52,154 nt of DNA from Peptostreptococcaceae bacterium (lineage in GTDB: Bacteria > Bacillota > Clostridia > Peptostreptococcales > Filifactoraceae). The notes beneath the pieces are model-generated. The model was not told the origin of the DNA. It was given only the letters and a program-made list of their open reading frames with translations, and searched no databases. The translations under genes were made by a program, and so were the position numbers. Each line of letters starts with the position of its first letter. Within the stretch, counting starts at the first letter, position 1. This document shows positions 18,234-27,444 of this stretch, piece by piece. Location: NCBI GenBank assembly GCA_030528605.1, contig JAUMYO010000003.1, positions 21,316 to 73,469 of the forward strand, in the 5' to 3' direction.

Positions 18234-18851
18234 CTACACAAATATCCCTGCCAACAAATAGATCAATTCAACAACATTGGTCACGATCGGATCCAAAAGA
18301 TGATCGATCAGATCGGTCATGATCAAAAAGATCATGAGGAAGAAACCATATCGCTCGTATTGGTAAAAAACAAATCGTTTGCTCGCAGGCAAAAAGGATG
18401 CCAGGATCTTCGAACCGTCCAGCGGCGGGATCGGCAGAAGATTGAACGAAGCAAAAGCGATATTGATCCATACGATATTCTTCATCACCAATTCATATTC
18501 CATGCTCGGGAACAGTTCGTACGTCGACCGATAGATGATGATCGTCAACACAGCGATGAGGATATTGGTGACCACGCCCGCGATCGCAACAAAAAAGACC
18601 CCGAAGTTTCGGTTCTTGAAATTATTTTCGTTACACGGCACCGGTCTAGCCCAGCCGAATCCCCCGATCAAAAGCATCAGGAATCCGATCGGATCGATAT
18701 GCGATACCGGATTCAAAGTCAATCTGCCAAGTCGCCTCGCGGTATCATCTCCCATCCTGTCGGCAACAAAGGCATGCGCAAACTCATGAAAAGACATCGC
18801 TATAACGATCCCGGGGATCATCGCGACTTTATCAAATAAAGTGCCTCCCAT
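18234..18851 (-). CDS. Site-2 protease family membrane metalloprotease (M50)
   Basis: The 205-residue polytopic protein has the zinc motif HEFAH (about 22-26) in the first transmembrane helix and NLLPIPPLDGSK (about 137-148) supplying the third ligand. It is the short rhomboid-size M50B type without a PDZ domain, often found beside scpA in Firmicutes. It probably cuts substrates within the membrane; none is known. An inverted order of hydrophobic segments, a poorly conserved loop and the positively charged C-terminus fit a Gram-positive membrane protein. Confidence 0.92.
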   Translation of the reverse strand: MGGTLFDKVAMIPGIVIAMSFHEFAHAFVADRMGDDTARRLGRLTLNPVSHIDPIGFLMLLIGGFGWARPVPCNENNFKNRNFGVFFVAIAGVVTNILIAVLTIIIYRSTYELFPSMEYELVMKNIVWINIAFASFNLLPIPPLDGSKILASFLPASKRFVFYQYERYGFFLMIFLIMTDLIDHLLDPIVTNVVELIYLLAGIFV

Positions 18852-18862
18852 CTGACTATCTC

Positions 18863-20530
18863 CTAAACATCCATAATGATCGGAAGGATCATCGGATTAC
18901 GCTTTGTTTTTTCAAACAGGAAGCGTTTGAGATCCTCTCGAATGATATTTTTGATATATGACCAGTCCTTGATCTGGTTTTGTTCGCATCGCTCCAGTCC
19001 GGAAACAACGATCTCTCTTGCGGCTTCCATGAGATCTTCCGATTCACGAACATACACGAATCCTCTGGATATCAGATCCGGTCCCGAAACGACCGATCCG
19101 TCTTCCTTGGACATCGAAAGTACTACGACGATCAGTCCGTCTTCCGACAGATGTTTTCGGTCTCTGAGGACGATATTTCCGACATCGCCGACGCCAAGCC
19201 CGTCCACCATGATATTGCCGGACGGAACTCTGCCGGATATGACGGCTTTGTTCTTATCGATCTCGAGGACTTCTCCGTTAGCAAGTTTGAAGATGTTCTC
19301 TTCGTTCATCCCGAGTTCGACCGCCAGGCGGGCATGCTGCTCCAGATGACGATATTCCCCGTGGATCGGCATAAAGTATTTCGGACGGATCATGCTGTGC
19401 ATCATTTTGATCTCTTCCCTGAACGCATGACCCGAGACGTGGATGTCGCTGATGCTCTTGTAGATGACTTCCGCGCCACGCTCAAAGAGCTGGTTGATCA
19501 CTTTGGATACCATCTTTTCATTTCCCGGGATCGGATGTGAGGACATCACCACCACATCGCCTTTTTTGATCGAGATCTTACGATGCTCTCCCGCTGCGAT
19601 CCTGGAAAGTGCCGCCATCGACTCTCCCTGCGACCCCGTCGTGATGATGACGACTTCATGATCTCCGTATTGATTGATGTCATTGATGTCGACAAGCATT
19701 CCGTTCGGGATGTCGATGTAACCCAAGCTATGTGCCAAAGTCGTCGCATTTTGCATCGAACGTCCGGAAATGACGACCTTTCGTCCGACTTTTTCCGCCG
19801 AGTTGATCACCTGCTGAAGACGGTGGATATTCGACGAGAAAGTCGCAACGATGATACGATGCCCTTTTGCATCCGTAAAGATATTGTCAAAAGCTTTTCC
19901 GACAACTTTCTCTGAGGGAGAAAATCCCGGACGCTCCACATTCGTACTTTCACAAAGCATCAACAAAACACCTTTTTTACCGATCTCCGCGATCTTCTGG
20001 AAGTCCATATATTCTCCGTCGATCGGTGTATGGTCGATCTTGAAATCTCCGGAATGAAAGATCGTTCCGATATTCGTATGGATCGCAAGAGCAGCCGCCT
20101 CGGGAATGCTGTGATTCACGCGCACAAAATCTACCGTAAATCCACCGATGCGGACCGAAGATCCGATCGATACCTCGACCAGTTGTGCATCAAATATTTT
20201 ATGTTCTTTTAATTTATTGGCGATCAATCCCAGTGTCAACTTGGATCCGTAGACCGGGATATTCAATTTTTTAAGGATATACGGGATCGCTCCGATATGA
20301 TCCTCATGACCATGCGTTACGACCATCGCCTTGACATTTTCTCTGTTTTTCAATAAATACGAAATATCCGGGATCACGATATCGATCCCCAACATATCGT
20401 CCTCCGGAAAACCCAGCCCGCCATCGACAATGATGATCTCATCCTTGTATTCGATCGCGGTCATATTTTTTCCTACTTCCTGCATACCGCCCAGCGGTAT
20501 GATCTTGATTTTTGATGTTTTCTTTGCCAT
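18863..20530 (-). CDS. rnj: Ribonuclease J
   Basis: The 555-residue beta-CASP metallo-beta-lactamase RNase has both 5'-3' exonuclease and endonuclease activity and replaces RNase E functions in Firmicutes. IKIIPLGGMQEVGKN opens the fold. The metal motif is HGHEDHIG (His73, His75, Asp77, His78), followed by HSIPEAAALAI, HSGDFKIDHTP, and the beta-CASP HVSGHAFREE and PIHGEYRH motifs. The length matches RNase J1/J2. GGAGGAAAG precedes the ATG. Confidence 0.96.
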   Translation of the reverse strand: MAKKTSKIKIIPLGGMQEVGKNMTAIEYKDEIIIVDGGLGFPEDDMLGIDIVIPDISYLLKNRENVKAMVVTHGHEDHIGAIPYILKKLNIPVYGSKLTLGLIANKLKEHKIFDAQLVEVSIGSSVRIGGFTVDFVRVNHSIPEAAALAIHTNIGTIFHSGDFKIDHTPIDGEYMDFQKIAEIGKKGVLLMLCESTNVERPGFSPSEKVVGKAFDNIFTDAKGHRIIVATFSSNIHRLQQVINSAEKVGRKVVISGRSMQNATTLAHSLGYIDIPNGMLVDINDINQYGDHEVVIITTGSQGESMAALSRIAAGEHRKISIKKGDVVVMSSHPIPGNEKMVSKVINQLFERGAEVIYKSISDIHVSGHAFREEIKMMHSMIRPKYFMPIHGEYRHLEQHARLAVELGMNEENIFKLANGEVLEIDKNKAVISGRVPSGNIMVDGLGVGDVGNIVLRDRKHLSEDGLIVVVLSMSKEDGSVVSGPDLISRGFVYVRESEDLMEAAREIVVSGLERCEQNQIKDWSYIKNIIREDLKRFLFEKTKRNPMILPIIMDV

Positions 20531-20546
20531 CTTTCCTCCATATTCA

Positions 20547-20578
20547 AAACATCACCAATAAAAGTATCGGTGATGTTT
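20547..20578 (-). terminator. Hairpin between the DUF1292 gene and rnj
   Basis: A perfect 10-bp stem AAACATCACC/GGTGATGTTT with a 12-base loop lies between the DUF1292 stop and the rnj ribosome site. On the minus strand the stem's 3' side ends in TTTTG, so it may be a weak terminator, an attenuator or an mRNA-stabilising hairpin just ahead of RNase J. Confidence 0.5.
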
Positions 20579-20589
20579 GTTCCTTCCAA

Positions 20590-20847
20590 TTAATTTATCA
20601 AAGTCTCGTAAGTTGCGACCACCATTTCGTACTCATCCTCATCGTCGATCGCCTCTAAAACCATTTCACCATTTTCATCTTCTTCTACTCGAAAAATATA
20701 TGCTTCTTCGTTATCGTCATCCAATGGTGCCAAGATCGAGTACATCGTGTCATTTGCTTCCAATGACATTACCAGTTCAAACTCCACTTCATTGCCCTCC
20801 TCATCGAGAAGAACGATCACCTCATCAAAGTTTTCAAATTTGTCCAT
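20590..20847 (-). CDS. DUF1292 family protein
   Basis: The 85-residue acidic protein has the DUF1292 pattern: VIVLLDEEGNEVEFELVMSLE, then YSILAPLDDDNEEAYIFRVEEDENGE. Homologues (YrzB-like) occur in the ireB-ruvX operon of Firmicutes; function unknown. It begins one base after ruvX ends, so the order alaS-ireB-ruvX-DUF1292 is preserved. Confidence 0.9.
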   Translation of the reverse strand: MDKFENFDEVIVLLDEEGNEVEFELVMSLEANDTMYSILAPLDDDNEEAYIFRVEEDENGEMVLEAIDDEDEYEMVVATYETLIN

Positions 20848-20848
20848 A

Positions 20849-21268
20849 TTAACCTTTCCTGATACTGCTTAGATAATTATCCAAGATCACGACTGCCGCG
20901 ATCGTATCGACGATCTCTTTTTTGTCGATCTGCCTGATATCGTTCAGGAGCATGATGTCCTTTGCCGTCTTTGTCGAGAGTCGCTCGTCCCAATAGGTGA
21001 TCTTGATGTCCTTTTTCGACTTGATCGCTTCGGCAAAGTAGATCGTCTTCTCTCCTTGAGACCCGATCGTCCCATCCATATTTTTGGGCAGACCGATCAC
21101 AAGCTCACCGATCCTATGTTCATCGATGATCTTTATGATCGTGTCGATATCATTTTGCAGACCTTTTCGTTTGACGGTATATAGCGGATGAGCAAACATT
21201 CCGAGCTCATCGCTGACAGCAGTACCGATCCTTTTGTTTCCAACGTCCAATGCAAGTATTTTCATCAT
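20849..21268 (-). CDS. ruvX: Holliday junction resolvase-like RuvX (YqgF)
   Basis: The 139-residue RNase H-fold protein starts [20 protein letters not shown]; Asp8 begins the metal site. GLPKNMDGTIGSQ and YWDERLSTKTA are further family motifs. It acts in 16S rRNA 5'-end maturation or as a putative resolvase. The first ATG overlaps the ireB stop as TAATG; the adjacent second ATG (21265) is an equally possible start. Confidence 0.95.
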   Translation of the reverse strand: MMKILALDVGNKRIGTAVSDELGMFAHPLYTVKRKGLQNDIDTIIKIIDEHRIGELVIGLPKNMDGTIGSQGEKTIYFAEAIKSKKDIKITYWDERLSTKTAKDIMLLNDIRQIDKKEIVDTIAAVVILDNYLSSIRKG

Positions 21269-21522
21269 TATTTCGTTTCGATATAGCTCTTCAAGATCAC
21301 TTCCAACAACTCATCGCGCTCAAAACGGCGGATCAAGCTGCGTGCATTTTTATGACTGGTGATATAGCTCGGATCTCCGGACAGAAAATAGCCTACGAGC
21401 TGATTGATCGCATTGTAGCCTTTTTCTTCCAAAGCGGCATATACTTGGTCCATGATCTCTTTCTCAGATGCCGAATTATCCTTCTGAGCCTGAAAGGTCA
21501 TCGTGTATTCCAGCTTGTCCAT
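21268..21522 (-). CDS. ireB: IreB family regulatory phosphoprotein (UPF0297/YrzL)
   Basis: The 84-residue protein reads [15 protein letters not shown] and then [33 protein letters not shown]-type sequence, closing with [18 protein letters not shown]. IreB is a target of the PASTA kinase IreK in enterococci. The alaS-ireB-ruvX order is typical of Firmicutes. It lies 19 bases after alaS. Confidence 0.95.
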   Translation of the reverse strand: MDKLEYTMTFQAQKDNSASEKEIMDQVYAALEEKGYNAINQLVGYFLSGDPSYITSHKNARSLIRRFERDELLEVILKSYIETK

Positions 21523-21541
21523 CTGCTTACCTCTTTCTTTC

Positions 21542-24178
21542 TTATTTTATCATCGTTTCTATGATCGAGCGTGCTTGTTCCATCGACGCCTCAAAGCATG
21601 CGACATCTTTTCCTCCCGCCTGAGCAAAGGTCGGTTTTCCGCCGCCTCCTCCGCCGGAGATCGTTGCAACATTTTTTACCACATTGCCTGCATGAGCTCC
21701 TTTTGACACCGCTTCTTTCCCGGCAGCGCAAACATAACCGATCTTTTCTTCATGGATGCTGCCGAGCAACACAACGGCATCATCGTATTTATCGATGATC
21801 CCTTGAGCGGTATTTCGAAGAGCATCGATCGGCGCATCATCGATCGACTCGATCACTACCTTCAGCCCCTTGATATCCAATGCATTGTCGATCGACTTGG
21901 ATGCCTCTCTGGTCGATCGCTCCAATTTCAATTTTTCAATTTCTTTTTTGCTTGCTCTCGCCTCTTTGACAAGTTGTTCCGCTCTCGCTTCGACCGAAGT
22001 CCGGTTACTCTTTAGTATATCAGCAATCCTATCGATTTTCAATTCTTTTTCATATAAATAGTTCAATACATTTCGTCCGGTGATCGCCTCGATCCTTCTT
22101 ACGCCTGATGCTACACTGCTCTCCGCAAGGATCTTGAACATCATGATCTCGATCGTGTTGGCAACATGAGTCCCTCCGCAAAGCTCGATCGAAAAATCGC
22201 TCATGCCGATCACCCGCACGATGTCGCCATACTTTTCATCAAACTGTGCAGCGGCACCGAGCTGTTTTGCATCGTTCAAAGGCATATATCTTGCAGTTAC
22301 GGCATGCGCTTTGAAGATCTCGTCATTGACGATCCGTTCGATCCGTTCGATCTGTTCTGTAGTCAGTGCTTCAAAATGGCTGAAGTCGAATCGCAGCCTC
22401 TTGTCATCGACATAAGATCCCGCCTGTGCGACATGATCTCCCAGTACCATCTTCAATGCTTTGTGGAGAAGATGGGTCGCGCTGTGATTCTTCATGATAT
22501 CTTTGCGGCGATCCTCTTCGATCTGAGCATAGACCTCATCGGAGAGCCCGATGCTTCCTTTAAGGACTTTGATCGAATGGATGATAAGGCCATTTGCCGT
22601 TTTTTTGGTGTCCAAGACCGAAGCCTCAAATCCGTCGGCAAAGAGCTTCCCTTTGTCGCCGACCTGTCCGCCTCCTTCACCGTAGAACGGAGAAGCCTCC
22701 AGAACGATCGTCGCCATATCTCCTTCTTGCAGTCTTTCCGAGGATCCTCCCTCATGGATGATATAGATCGGTTTAGAAGGGATCTGCATTTTATCATAGC
22801 CGACAAATTCACAGGATATATCGGACGGGATGCTGTCCGACTCCAGCTTCTTCCAGCCTTCTCCCTCATTTGCCGTTCTTGCTTTTCTTGCAGTCTCACG
22901 CTGAGTTTCCATCAATTTGTCAAACTCGTCGATATCCAAAGTCTTTCCTTGCTCGCCCAAGATCTCCATCGTGATCTCCAGTGGGAATCCGAAGGTATCA
23001 TATAATTTGAATGCCTCCGCTCCGGAAAGCATGGTCTCATTGTTTTTCTCCAGCTCTTCGATCTGTTGCTCAAGCAGATTCAGACCCTGATCGATCGTTT
23101 CCTGGAATTTTTTCTCCTCGATGCGGATCAGTTTGTAGATATAGTCTTCCTTGTCTTTCAGATCCGGATACGCATCGCCATACTCTCGGATCACGACAGA
23201 AGAGACCTGAGTCAGGAACTCGGTATCGATCCCCAGCAATTTTCCATGACGAGCCGCTCTTCGAAGCAAGCGTCGAAGGATATATCCGCGCCCTTCGTTG
23301 GACGGGATCACGCCGTCGCTTAGCAAAAAGGTGATCGCTCTGGTATGATCGGTGATGATGCGGATCGAAATGTCCGTCTTCTCATTTGTACCATAAGAAA
23401 CGTCCGAGATCTTAGCGACCTCTTCGCGGATCTTGACCATCGTATCGATATCAAAAATGCTGTCTACGCCCTGCATGATACATGCGATCCGCTCAAGCCC
23501 CATGCCGGTATCGATATTCGGGAAGTCCAGCGGATCATAGTTTCCGTTGATATCTTTATTAAATTGTGTAAATACAAGATTCCAAAATTCCAAAAAGCGG
23601 TCGCAGTCACAACCCGGTTTACAATCCGGATCATCGCAGAGATATTTGTTTCCGCGATCGATATAGATCTCCGAACAAGGTCCGGACGGTCCTGTTCCTG
23701 TTCCGATCTCCCAGAAATTATCATCTTTTCCGAGCTTTACGATGCGATCTCTCGGAACGCCCTGTTTTTGAGCCCAGATCTCCAGTGCCTCGTCATCTTC
23801 TTCGTATACGGTGACCCACAGATCCTTTTTGTCGAGTTTTAAATACTCCGTCACAAAGATCCATGCCCATTTGATCGCTTCTTCCTTAAAATAATCTCCA
23901 AACGAGAAATTTCCGAGCATTTCAAAAAAAGTTGCATGGCGCGCCGTCTTTCCGACATTATCGATATCGCCGGTCCGGATACATTTTTGACAGGTCACCA
24001 TCCTCTTGCTCGGCGGTGTATCCGTGCCCAAGAAATAATTCTTTAGCGGCGCCATCCCCGCATTGATCAAAAGCAAACTCTCGTCATTGATCGGAACCAA
24101 CGGATAGCTCTCATGACAATAATGCCCATGCTCTACAAAAAAATCCAAAAACGCTTTTCTGATCTCACTTACTTTCAT
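21542..24178 (-). CDS. alaS: Alanyl-tRNA synthetase
   Basis: The 878-residue class II synthetase charges tRNA-Ala. The N-terminal catalytic domain opens [15 protein letters not shown] and [25 protein letters not shown] is motif 3. The editing domain carries HSATHLLH (near 570) and CGGTHV; the C-terminal DHHA1/C-Ala domain ends with the Gly-rich [15 protein letters not shown]. The start at 24178 is set by GAGGAG; an upstream in-frame ATG at 24226 lacks support. It is read after the NTF2-like gene and the alanine T-box, so uncharged tRNA-Ala is the expected inducer. Confidence 0.97.
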   Translation of the reverse strand: MKVSEIRKAFLDFFVEHGHYCHESYPLVPINDESLLLINAGMAPLKNYFLGTDTPPSKRMVTCQKCIRTGDIDNVGKTARHATFFEMLGNFSFGDYFKEEAIKWAWIFVTEYLKLDKKDLWVTVYEEDDEALEIWAQKQGVPRDRIVKLGKDDNFWEIGTGTGPSGPCSEIYIDRGNKYLCDDPDCKPGCDCDRFLEFWNLVFTQFNKDINGNYDPLDFPNIDTGMGLERIACIMQGVDSIFDIDTMVKIREEVAKISDVSYGTNEKTDISIRIITDHTRAITFLLSDGVIPSNEGRGYILRRLLRRAARHGKLLGIDTEFLTQVSSVVIREYGDAYPDLKDKEDYIYKLIRIEEKKFQETIDQGLNLLEQQIEELEKNNETMLSGAEAFKLYDTFGFPLEITMEILGEQGKTLDIDEFDKLMETQRETARKARTANEGEGWKKLESDSIPSDISCEFVGYDKMQIPSKPIYIIHEGGSSERLQEGDMATIVLEASPFYGEGGGQVGDKGKLFADGFEASVLDTKKTANGLIIHSIKVLKGSIGLSDEVYAQIEEDRRKDIMKNHSATHLLHKALKMVLGDHVAQAGSYVDDKRLRFDFSHFEALTTEQIERIERIVNDEIFKAHAVTARYMPLNDAKQLGAAAQFDEKYGDIVRVIGMSDFSIELCGGTHVANTIEIMMFKILAESSVASGVRRIEAITGRNVLNYLYEKELKIDRIADILKSNRTSVEARAEQLVKEARASKKEIEKLKLERSTREASKSIDNALDIKGLKVVIESIDDAPIDALRNTAQGIIDKYDDAVVLLGSIHEEKIGYVCAAGKEAVSKGAHAGNVVKNVATISGGGGGGKPTFAQAGGKDVACFEASMEQARSIIETMIK

Positions 24179-24326
24179 TTCATTCTCCTCTTCGATCTGT
24201 CTTTCCGATATTGGTATGCTCTTCATCTTGCGGACAGGAGCCGCTTTACTTTCCTCGCCTTATGTCGGAGAGCAAAGATCCTCCTTCCCGAACGATCCCG
24301 ATGGAGCTCCTCGGATCGGTATGATC

Positions 24327-24710
24327 TTATCTTTTATCGGGCGGAACGATCTCCCGCCCCAATTTCATATCCGACCGCCACTTCGGCGGGTCCATATCAT
24401 TGCCCCAGTATTCGTCCATCCGAATGATACGATCGTTTGAGAGGCGGATGAACGATACCACATGATCGGATACCTTTCCATCTTTTGAGTAAACATGTAC
24501 TGCCGTGATCACAAGGTCCCCCGCTATCTCGATGCGCTCGATCTCTCCCATCCATTCTCCCGGATAAACGGAATTTACCAAAATAAATTCGTCCGCTGTA
24601 AAACGCTCATTCGTATTATGCCAAAAAATTTCCGCATCCGCATGAAAATATCGTTTTAGTCCATCCGTCTCTTGACGGATCACCGATCCCCAAAATTTCC
24701 GGATATCCAT
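24327..24710 (-). CDS. NTF2/SnoaL-like small protein
   Basis: The 127-residue product resembles SnoaL-like/NTF2-fold proteins: an N-terminal helix (DIRKFWGSVIRQETDGLKRYF), then HADAEIFWHNTNERFTADEFI, beta strands with RIEIAGDLVITAVHVYSKDG, and HVVSFIRLSNDRIIRMDEYWGND, the family's closing strand. These folds hold small ligands or act as isomerases; no catalytic role can be assigned. The start at 24710 has AAAGGTG upstream; the open frame further up runs through the T-box. It lies directly downstream of the alanine T-box and 148 bp ahead of alaS, with no terminator seen between, so it probably shares T-box control. Confidence 0.75.
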   Translation of the reverse strand: MDIRKFWGSVIRQETDGLKRYFHADAEIFWHNTNERFTADEFILVNSVYPGEWMGEIERIEIAGDLVITAVHVYSKDGKVSDHVVSFIRLSNDRIIRMDEYWGNDMDPPKWRSDMKLGREIVPPDKR

Positions 24711-24796
24711 TTTCAACACCTTTCTAATGACAAAAACATCAGGGTAACGATCGTCACGAGCGACCTTGGCACGGTCTCTGACTAAATATCTCCCTA

Positions 24797-25001
24797 TAAA
24801 AAAGCCCCTATGAGAATATCTCATAAGGGCGAAAATTCGCGGTACCACCTTATTTGTTCATCAGAACCACTCATTCGATCATAACGCGATCAACGCCTTC
24901 GATTAAGAAGGAGCTCCGAGGTAGCTTCATTTACTTTGGAGGTTCTCACCGGTCCTCCTCTCTGTATGGGGTAAACTACTTATCCTCATCTACGCCTGGT
25001 T
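24797..25001 (-). ncRNA. T-box riboswitch, alanine specifier
   Basis: The leader read leftwards from about 25001 shows the T-box plan. ATAAGTAG lies in the 5' part of stem I and GTGAGAACCTCC at the apical region. The probable specifier loop GAAGCTACC has the codon GCT (Ala) at 24925-24923. The near-invariant T-box sequence AAGGTGGTACCGCG is at 24851-24838. The terminator GCCCTTATGAG/CTCATAGGGGC followed by six T lies at 24830-24797. Uncharged tRNA-Ala would pair with GCT and the T-box bulge, favouring the antiterminator and transcription of the NTF2-like gene and alaS. Confidence 0.9.
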
Positions 25002-25007
25002 TCTAAC

Positions 25008-25036
25008 ATTATAGAATAATTTTTACAAAATGTCAA
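25008..25036 (-). promoter_or_regulatory. Consensus sigma-A promoter of the T-box/alaS transcript
   Basis: Minus-strand TTGACA (25036-25031), a 17-base spacer and TATAAT (25013-25008): a perfect vegetative promoter just upstream of the T-box leader. The likely start of transcription is near 25001. Confidence 0.9.
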
Positions 25037-25179
25037 CAAGTCATCCGATACACCGACATGTTTCACTTTTTTAGAAAGATCCAAAGCTCATACCCTCGGC
25101 TTTGAGCGGATACGATCGACCTCCGGTGCGATACCCGTCATCTCATGTTTATCGATCCGAGACCATTGTTTTTATGATC

Positions 25180-25265
25180 TATCGATCGCTTGGTATAGCT
25201 ATCGATCTCATCGGATAAAAAACGAAAACCTTTCTAGGCTTTATTAGGTCAGCGTACCAAAATAG
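25180..25265. repeat. Dispersed non-coding repeat 2, copy 1
   Basis: The segment containing TCGGATAAAA, CGAAAA and TATTAGGT aligns with 47643-47727, same orientation, about 70 percent identity by eye. It lies in the 290-bp gap between the T-box promoter and iscU, where no gene is seen. The rest of that gap shows nothing clear. Confidence 0.55.
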
Positions 25266-25325
25266 TCGCAGCGGACGACCTTGTTGTCGCTCAGATCCTA
25301 AAATGTTTCATATACATTCAAACTT

Positions 25326-25772
25326 TTACTCGTCTTCATCCTCATGATCATGGTGATGATCGTGATCGGTGTCGATCTCGACATTGGTCAGTCCGTCGAT
25401 CTCGATCCCGTTTTTGATCGCATAATCGCGGATCGCCAGACGGATCGCCTGCTCCGCCAATACAGAGCAGTGCATCTTCACCGGCGGAAGACCGCCAAGC
25501 GCGTCAGCCACTTGCTTATTGGTAAGCTTGAGCGCATCATCGATCGACTTGCCTTTTACCATCTCGGTCGTCATACTGGAGCTGGCGATCGCCGAACCGC
25601 AACCAAAGGTCTTAAACTTTACATCTTTGATGATATCATCTTCAACTTCCAAATAGATCTTCATGATGTCTCCGCACTTCGGATTCCCTACTTCACCGAC
25701 TCCTGACGGATTTTCGATTTCTCCCATATTTCGCGGATTCGCAAAATGATCCATAACCTCTTTTGTATACAT
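25326..25772 (-). CDS. iscU: Iron-sulfur cluster scaffold protein (IscU/NifU N-terminal type)
   Basis: The 148-residue scaffold builds Fe-S clusters from the sulfur supplied by the cysteine desulfurase encoded just upstream (ATG/TAA junction at 25772). The three cluster cysteines are visible: Cys33 with Asp35 (NPKCGD), Cys58 (FGCGSA) and Cys102 after His101 (KMHCSVLA). The family core ends near residue 125. Here it is followed by a very acidic, histidine-rich tail (DTDHDHHHDHEDEDE) that could bind metal ions such as iron or nickel. Confidence 0.95.
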   Translation of the reverse strand: MYTKEVMDHFANPRNMGEIENPSGVGEVGNPKCGDIMKIYLEVEDDIIKDVKFKTFGCGSAIASSSMTTEMVKGKSIDDALKLTNKQVADALGGLPPVKMHCSVLAEQAIRLAIRDYAIKNGIEIDGLTNVEIDTDHDHHHDHEDEDE

Positions 25773-26950
25773 TATCTCCCCTCCTTCAAGAAAGTTTCAT
25801 ACAGCGGCGACATATTACGGAGTCTTTGTACGATCTCCGGTAATTTTTCCAATACATGATCCACTTCTTCTTCTGTGTTAAAATCCGAGATACTCAATCT
25901 CAATGAACCGTGAGCGATCTCATGCGTCAATCCGATCGCCATCAGCACATGGGACGGATCCAATGCTCCGGATGTACATGCCGATCCGCTCGACCCTGCA
26001 ATGCCGACCATATCACAGCTCAGCAGCAATGCCTCTCCTTCAATAAACCGGAAGCAGAAGCTTGCGATCGTCGGAAGCCTTTTTTCAAGGTCCCCCGTCA
26101 CCAGGGTGTAAGGGATCTTTTCTAAGATCCCGTCGATCAGCTTGTCACGAAGTGCTTTTGTCTTTTGGATATGGTCATCCAGCGATCCCATCGCCATCTC
26201 ACACGCCTTCCCAAAAGCTGCGATATACGCGGTATTCTCCGTTCCTGCGCGCTTCTTTCGCTCCTGTGCTCCTCCATGGATCAAATTGTCGATCTTGACG
26301 CCATTTCGAATATATAGCGCGCCGATGCCTTTTGGCGTATAGAGCTTGTGTCCTGAGACCGACATCATATCGATCCCGAGTTCTTTTACATCGATATGCA
26401 CATTTCCCAAAGCCTGCACGGCATCCGTATGGAACAAGATCTTGTGTTCTTTTGCGATCTTAGCGATCTCTTTGATCGGTTGGATCGTTCCGATCTCATT
26501 GTTCGCAAACATGATGGTGATCAGGATCGTCTCAGGACGGATCGCCTCTTTCAGTTCGTCAAGATCTATGAAACCTTTTTCGTCTACATTCAGATAAGTC
26601 ACCTCAAAGCCATGGCTTTTCTCAAGGTATTCACAGGTATGAAGGACCGCATGATGCTCGATCTTCGAGGTGATGATGTGATTTCCTTTGGCACGATTTG
26701 CAAAGGCAGCCCCTTTGATCGCCCAGTTATCCGCTTCGGATCCGCCTGAAGTAAAATAGATCTCCTTTTCATTCGCATTGATGAGTTTTGCAACGCGCTG
26801 TCTTGCCAGATCGACGATCGGCTTGACCTCCTGTCCGAAACTGTGGACACTTGATGGATTTCCATAAAAATTTTCGATCACATCCATCATTTCCGCAACC
26901 ACTTCTTTTTTGATCCGAGTCGTTGCGGAGTTATCAAAATACGCTCTCAT
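25772..26950 (-). CDS. nifS: Cysteine desulfurase (NifS/IscS type)
   Basis: The 392-residue PLP enzyme converts cysteine to alanine and protein-bound persulfide. YFDNSATT at the start, TSGGSEADNWAI, and the PLP lysine Lys202 in SVSGHKLYTPKG are standard. The active-site Cys325 lies in SSGSACTSGAL on the mobile loop. Cotranscribed with iscR upstream (10-base gap) and iscU downstream, forming a compact isc operon. Confidence 0.96.
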   Translation of the reverse strand: MRAYFDNSATTRIKKEVVAEMMDVIENFYGNPSSVHSFGQEVKPIVDLARQRVAKLINANEKEIYFTSGGSEADNWAIKGAAFANRAKGNHIITSKIEHHAVLHTCEYLEKSHGFEVTYLNVDEKGFIDLDELKEAIRPETILITIMFANNEIGTIQPIKEIAKIAKEHKILFHTDAVQALGNVHIDVKELGIDMMSVSGHKLYTPKGIGALYIRNGVKIDNLIHGGAQERKKRAGTENTAYIAAFGKACEMAMGSLDDHIQKTKALRDKLIDGILEKIPYTLVTGDLEKRLPTIASFCFRFIEGEALLLSCDMVGIAGSSGSACTSGALDPSHVLMAIGLTHEIAHGSLRLSISDFNTEEEVDHVLEKLPEIVQRLRNMSPLYETFLKEGR

Positions 26951-26959
26951 ACCATTCTC

Positions 26960-27376
26960 CTATTCTATATTATTTTCCAACATATCCTTAAGCGATATCG
27001 AATCCAAGCACTCATCGATGCTGTTTTTCAGCTTTTTCCAAACGATCCTCGTCACGCAGGTCTCCTCAGAACCGCAAAATTCCTCATTTTCCGAAACACA
27101 GACCGCCGGCTCGACCGGTCCGTCCAAACAGCGGACCACATCTCCGACCGAGATATCCTTGGGGTCTCTTGACAAGAGGTAGCCTCCCTGCGCTCCTCGA
27201 ATACTCACGATCAGATCTGCCTTTTTAAGCGAAGCAAATATCTGCTCCAAATACTGATCCGAGAATCCGGTCTTTTGCGCGATCGCTTTGATCGGCATCG
27301 GGCTGTGGCTCTCGTAGACCAAAGCCAATTCATATATCGCTTTCAAACCGTAACGCCCTTTTGTTGAAAGCTTCAA
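26960..27376 (-). CDS. iscR: Rrf2-family transcriptional regulator (IscR-like)
   Basis: The 138-residue regulator has the Rrf2 winged helix (MKLSTKGRYGLKAIYEL; QYLEQIFASLKKADLI; RGAQGGYLL) and three C-terminal cysteines, Cys93, Cys101 and Cys107 (AVCV, EFCGS, ETCV), fitting [2Fe-2S] sensing. It would repress the isc operon when its cluster is loaded. The start codon is TTG, preceded by AGGAGG eight bases upstream; no ATG lies in a suitable place. The promoter at 27416-27444 overlaps an inverted repeat suited to autoregulation. Confidence 0.92.
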   Translation of the reverse strand: MKLSTKGRYGLKAIYELALVYESHSPMPIKAIAQKTGFSDQYLEQIFASLKKADLIVSIRGAQGGYLLSRDPKDISVGDVVRCLDGPVEPAVCVSENEEFCGSEETCVTRIVWKKLKNSIDECLDSISLKDMLENNIE

Positions 27377-27408
27377 AACAATAACCTCCTGTCATTTAAG
27401 CTTTTCTA

Positions 27409-27444
27409 TTGGTCTATTATACTAAAACCAAGTAAGTCAGTCAA
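27409..27444 (-). promoter_or_regulatory. isc operon promoter with overlapping IscR-like operator
   Basis: Minus-strand TTGACT (27444-27439), 17 bases, TATAAT (27421-27416). An inverted repeat TTGGT/ACCAA (27431-27427 and 27413-27409) brackets the -10 hexamer, where a repressor would block polymerase. The operator reading is inference from position; the promoter is near consensus. Confidence 0.8.

Noticed and set aside
22166-23005. 279-codon open frame on the plus strand
   Set aside because: Antisense to alaS, no start signals, no recognisable protein.
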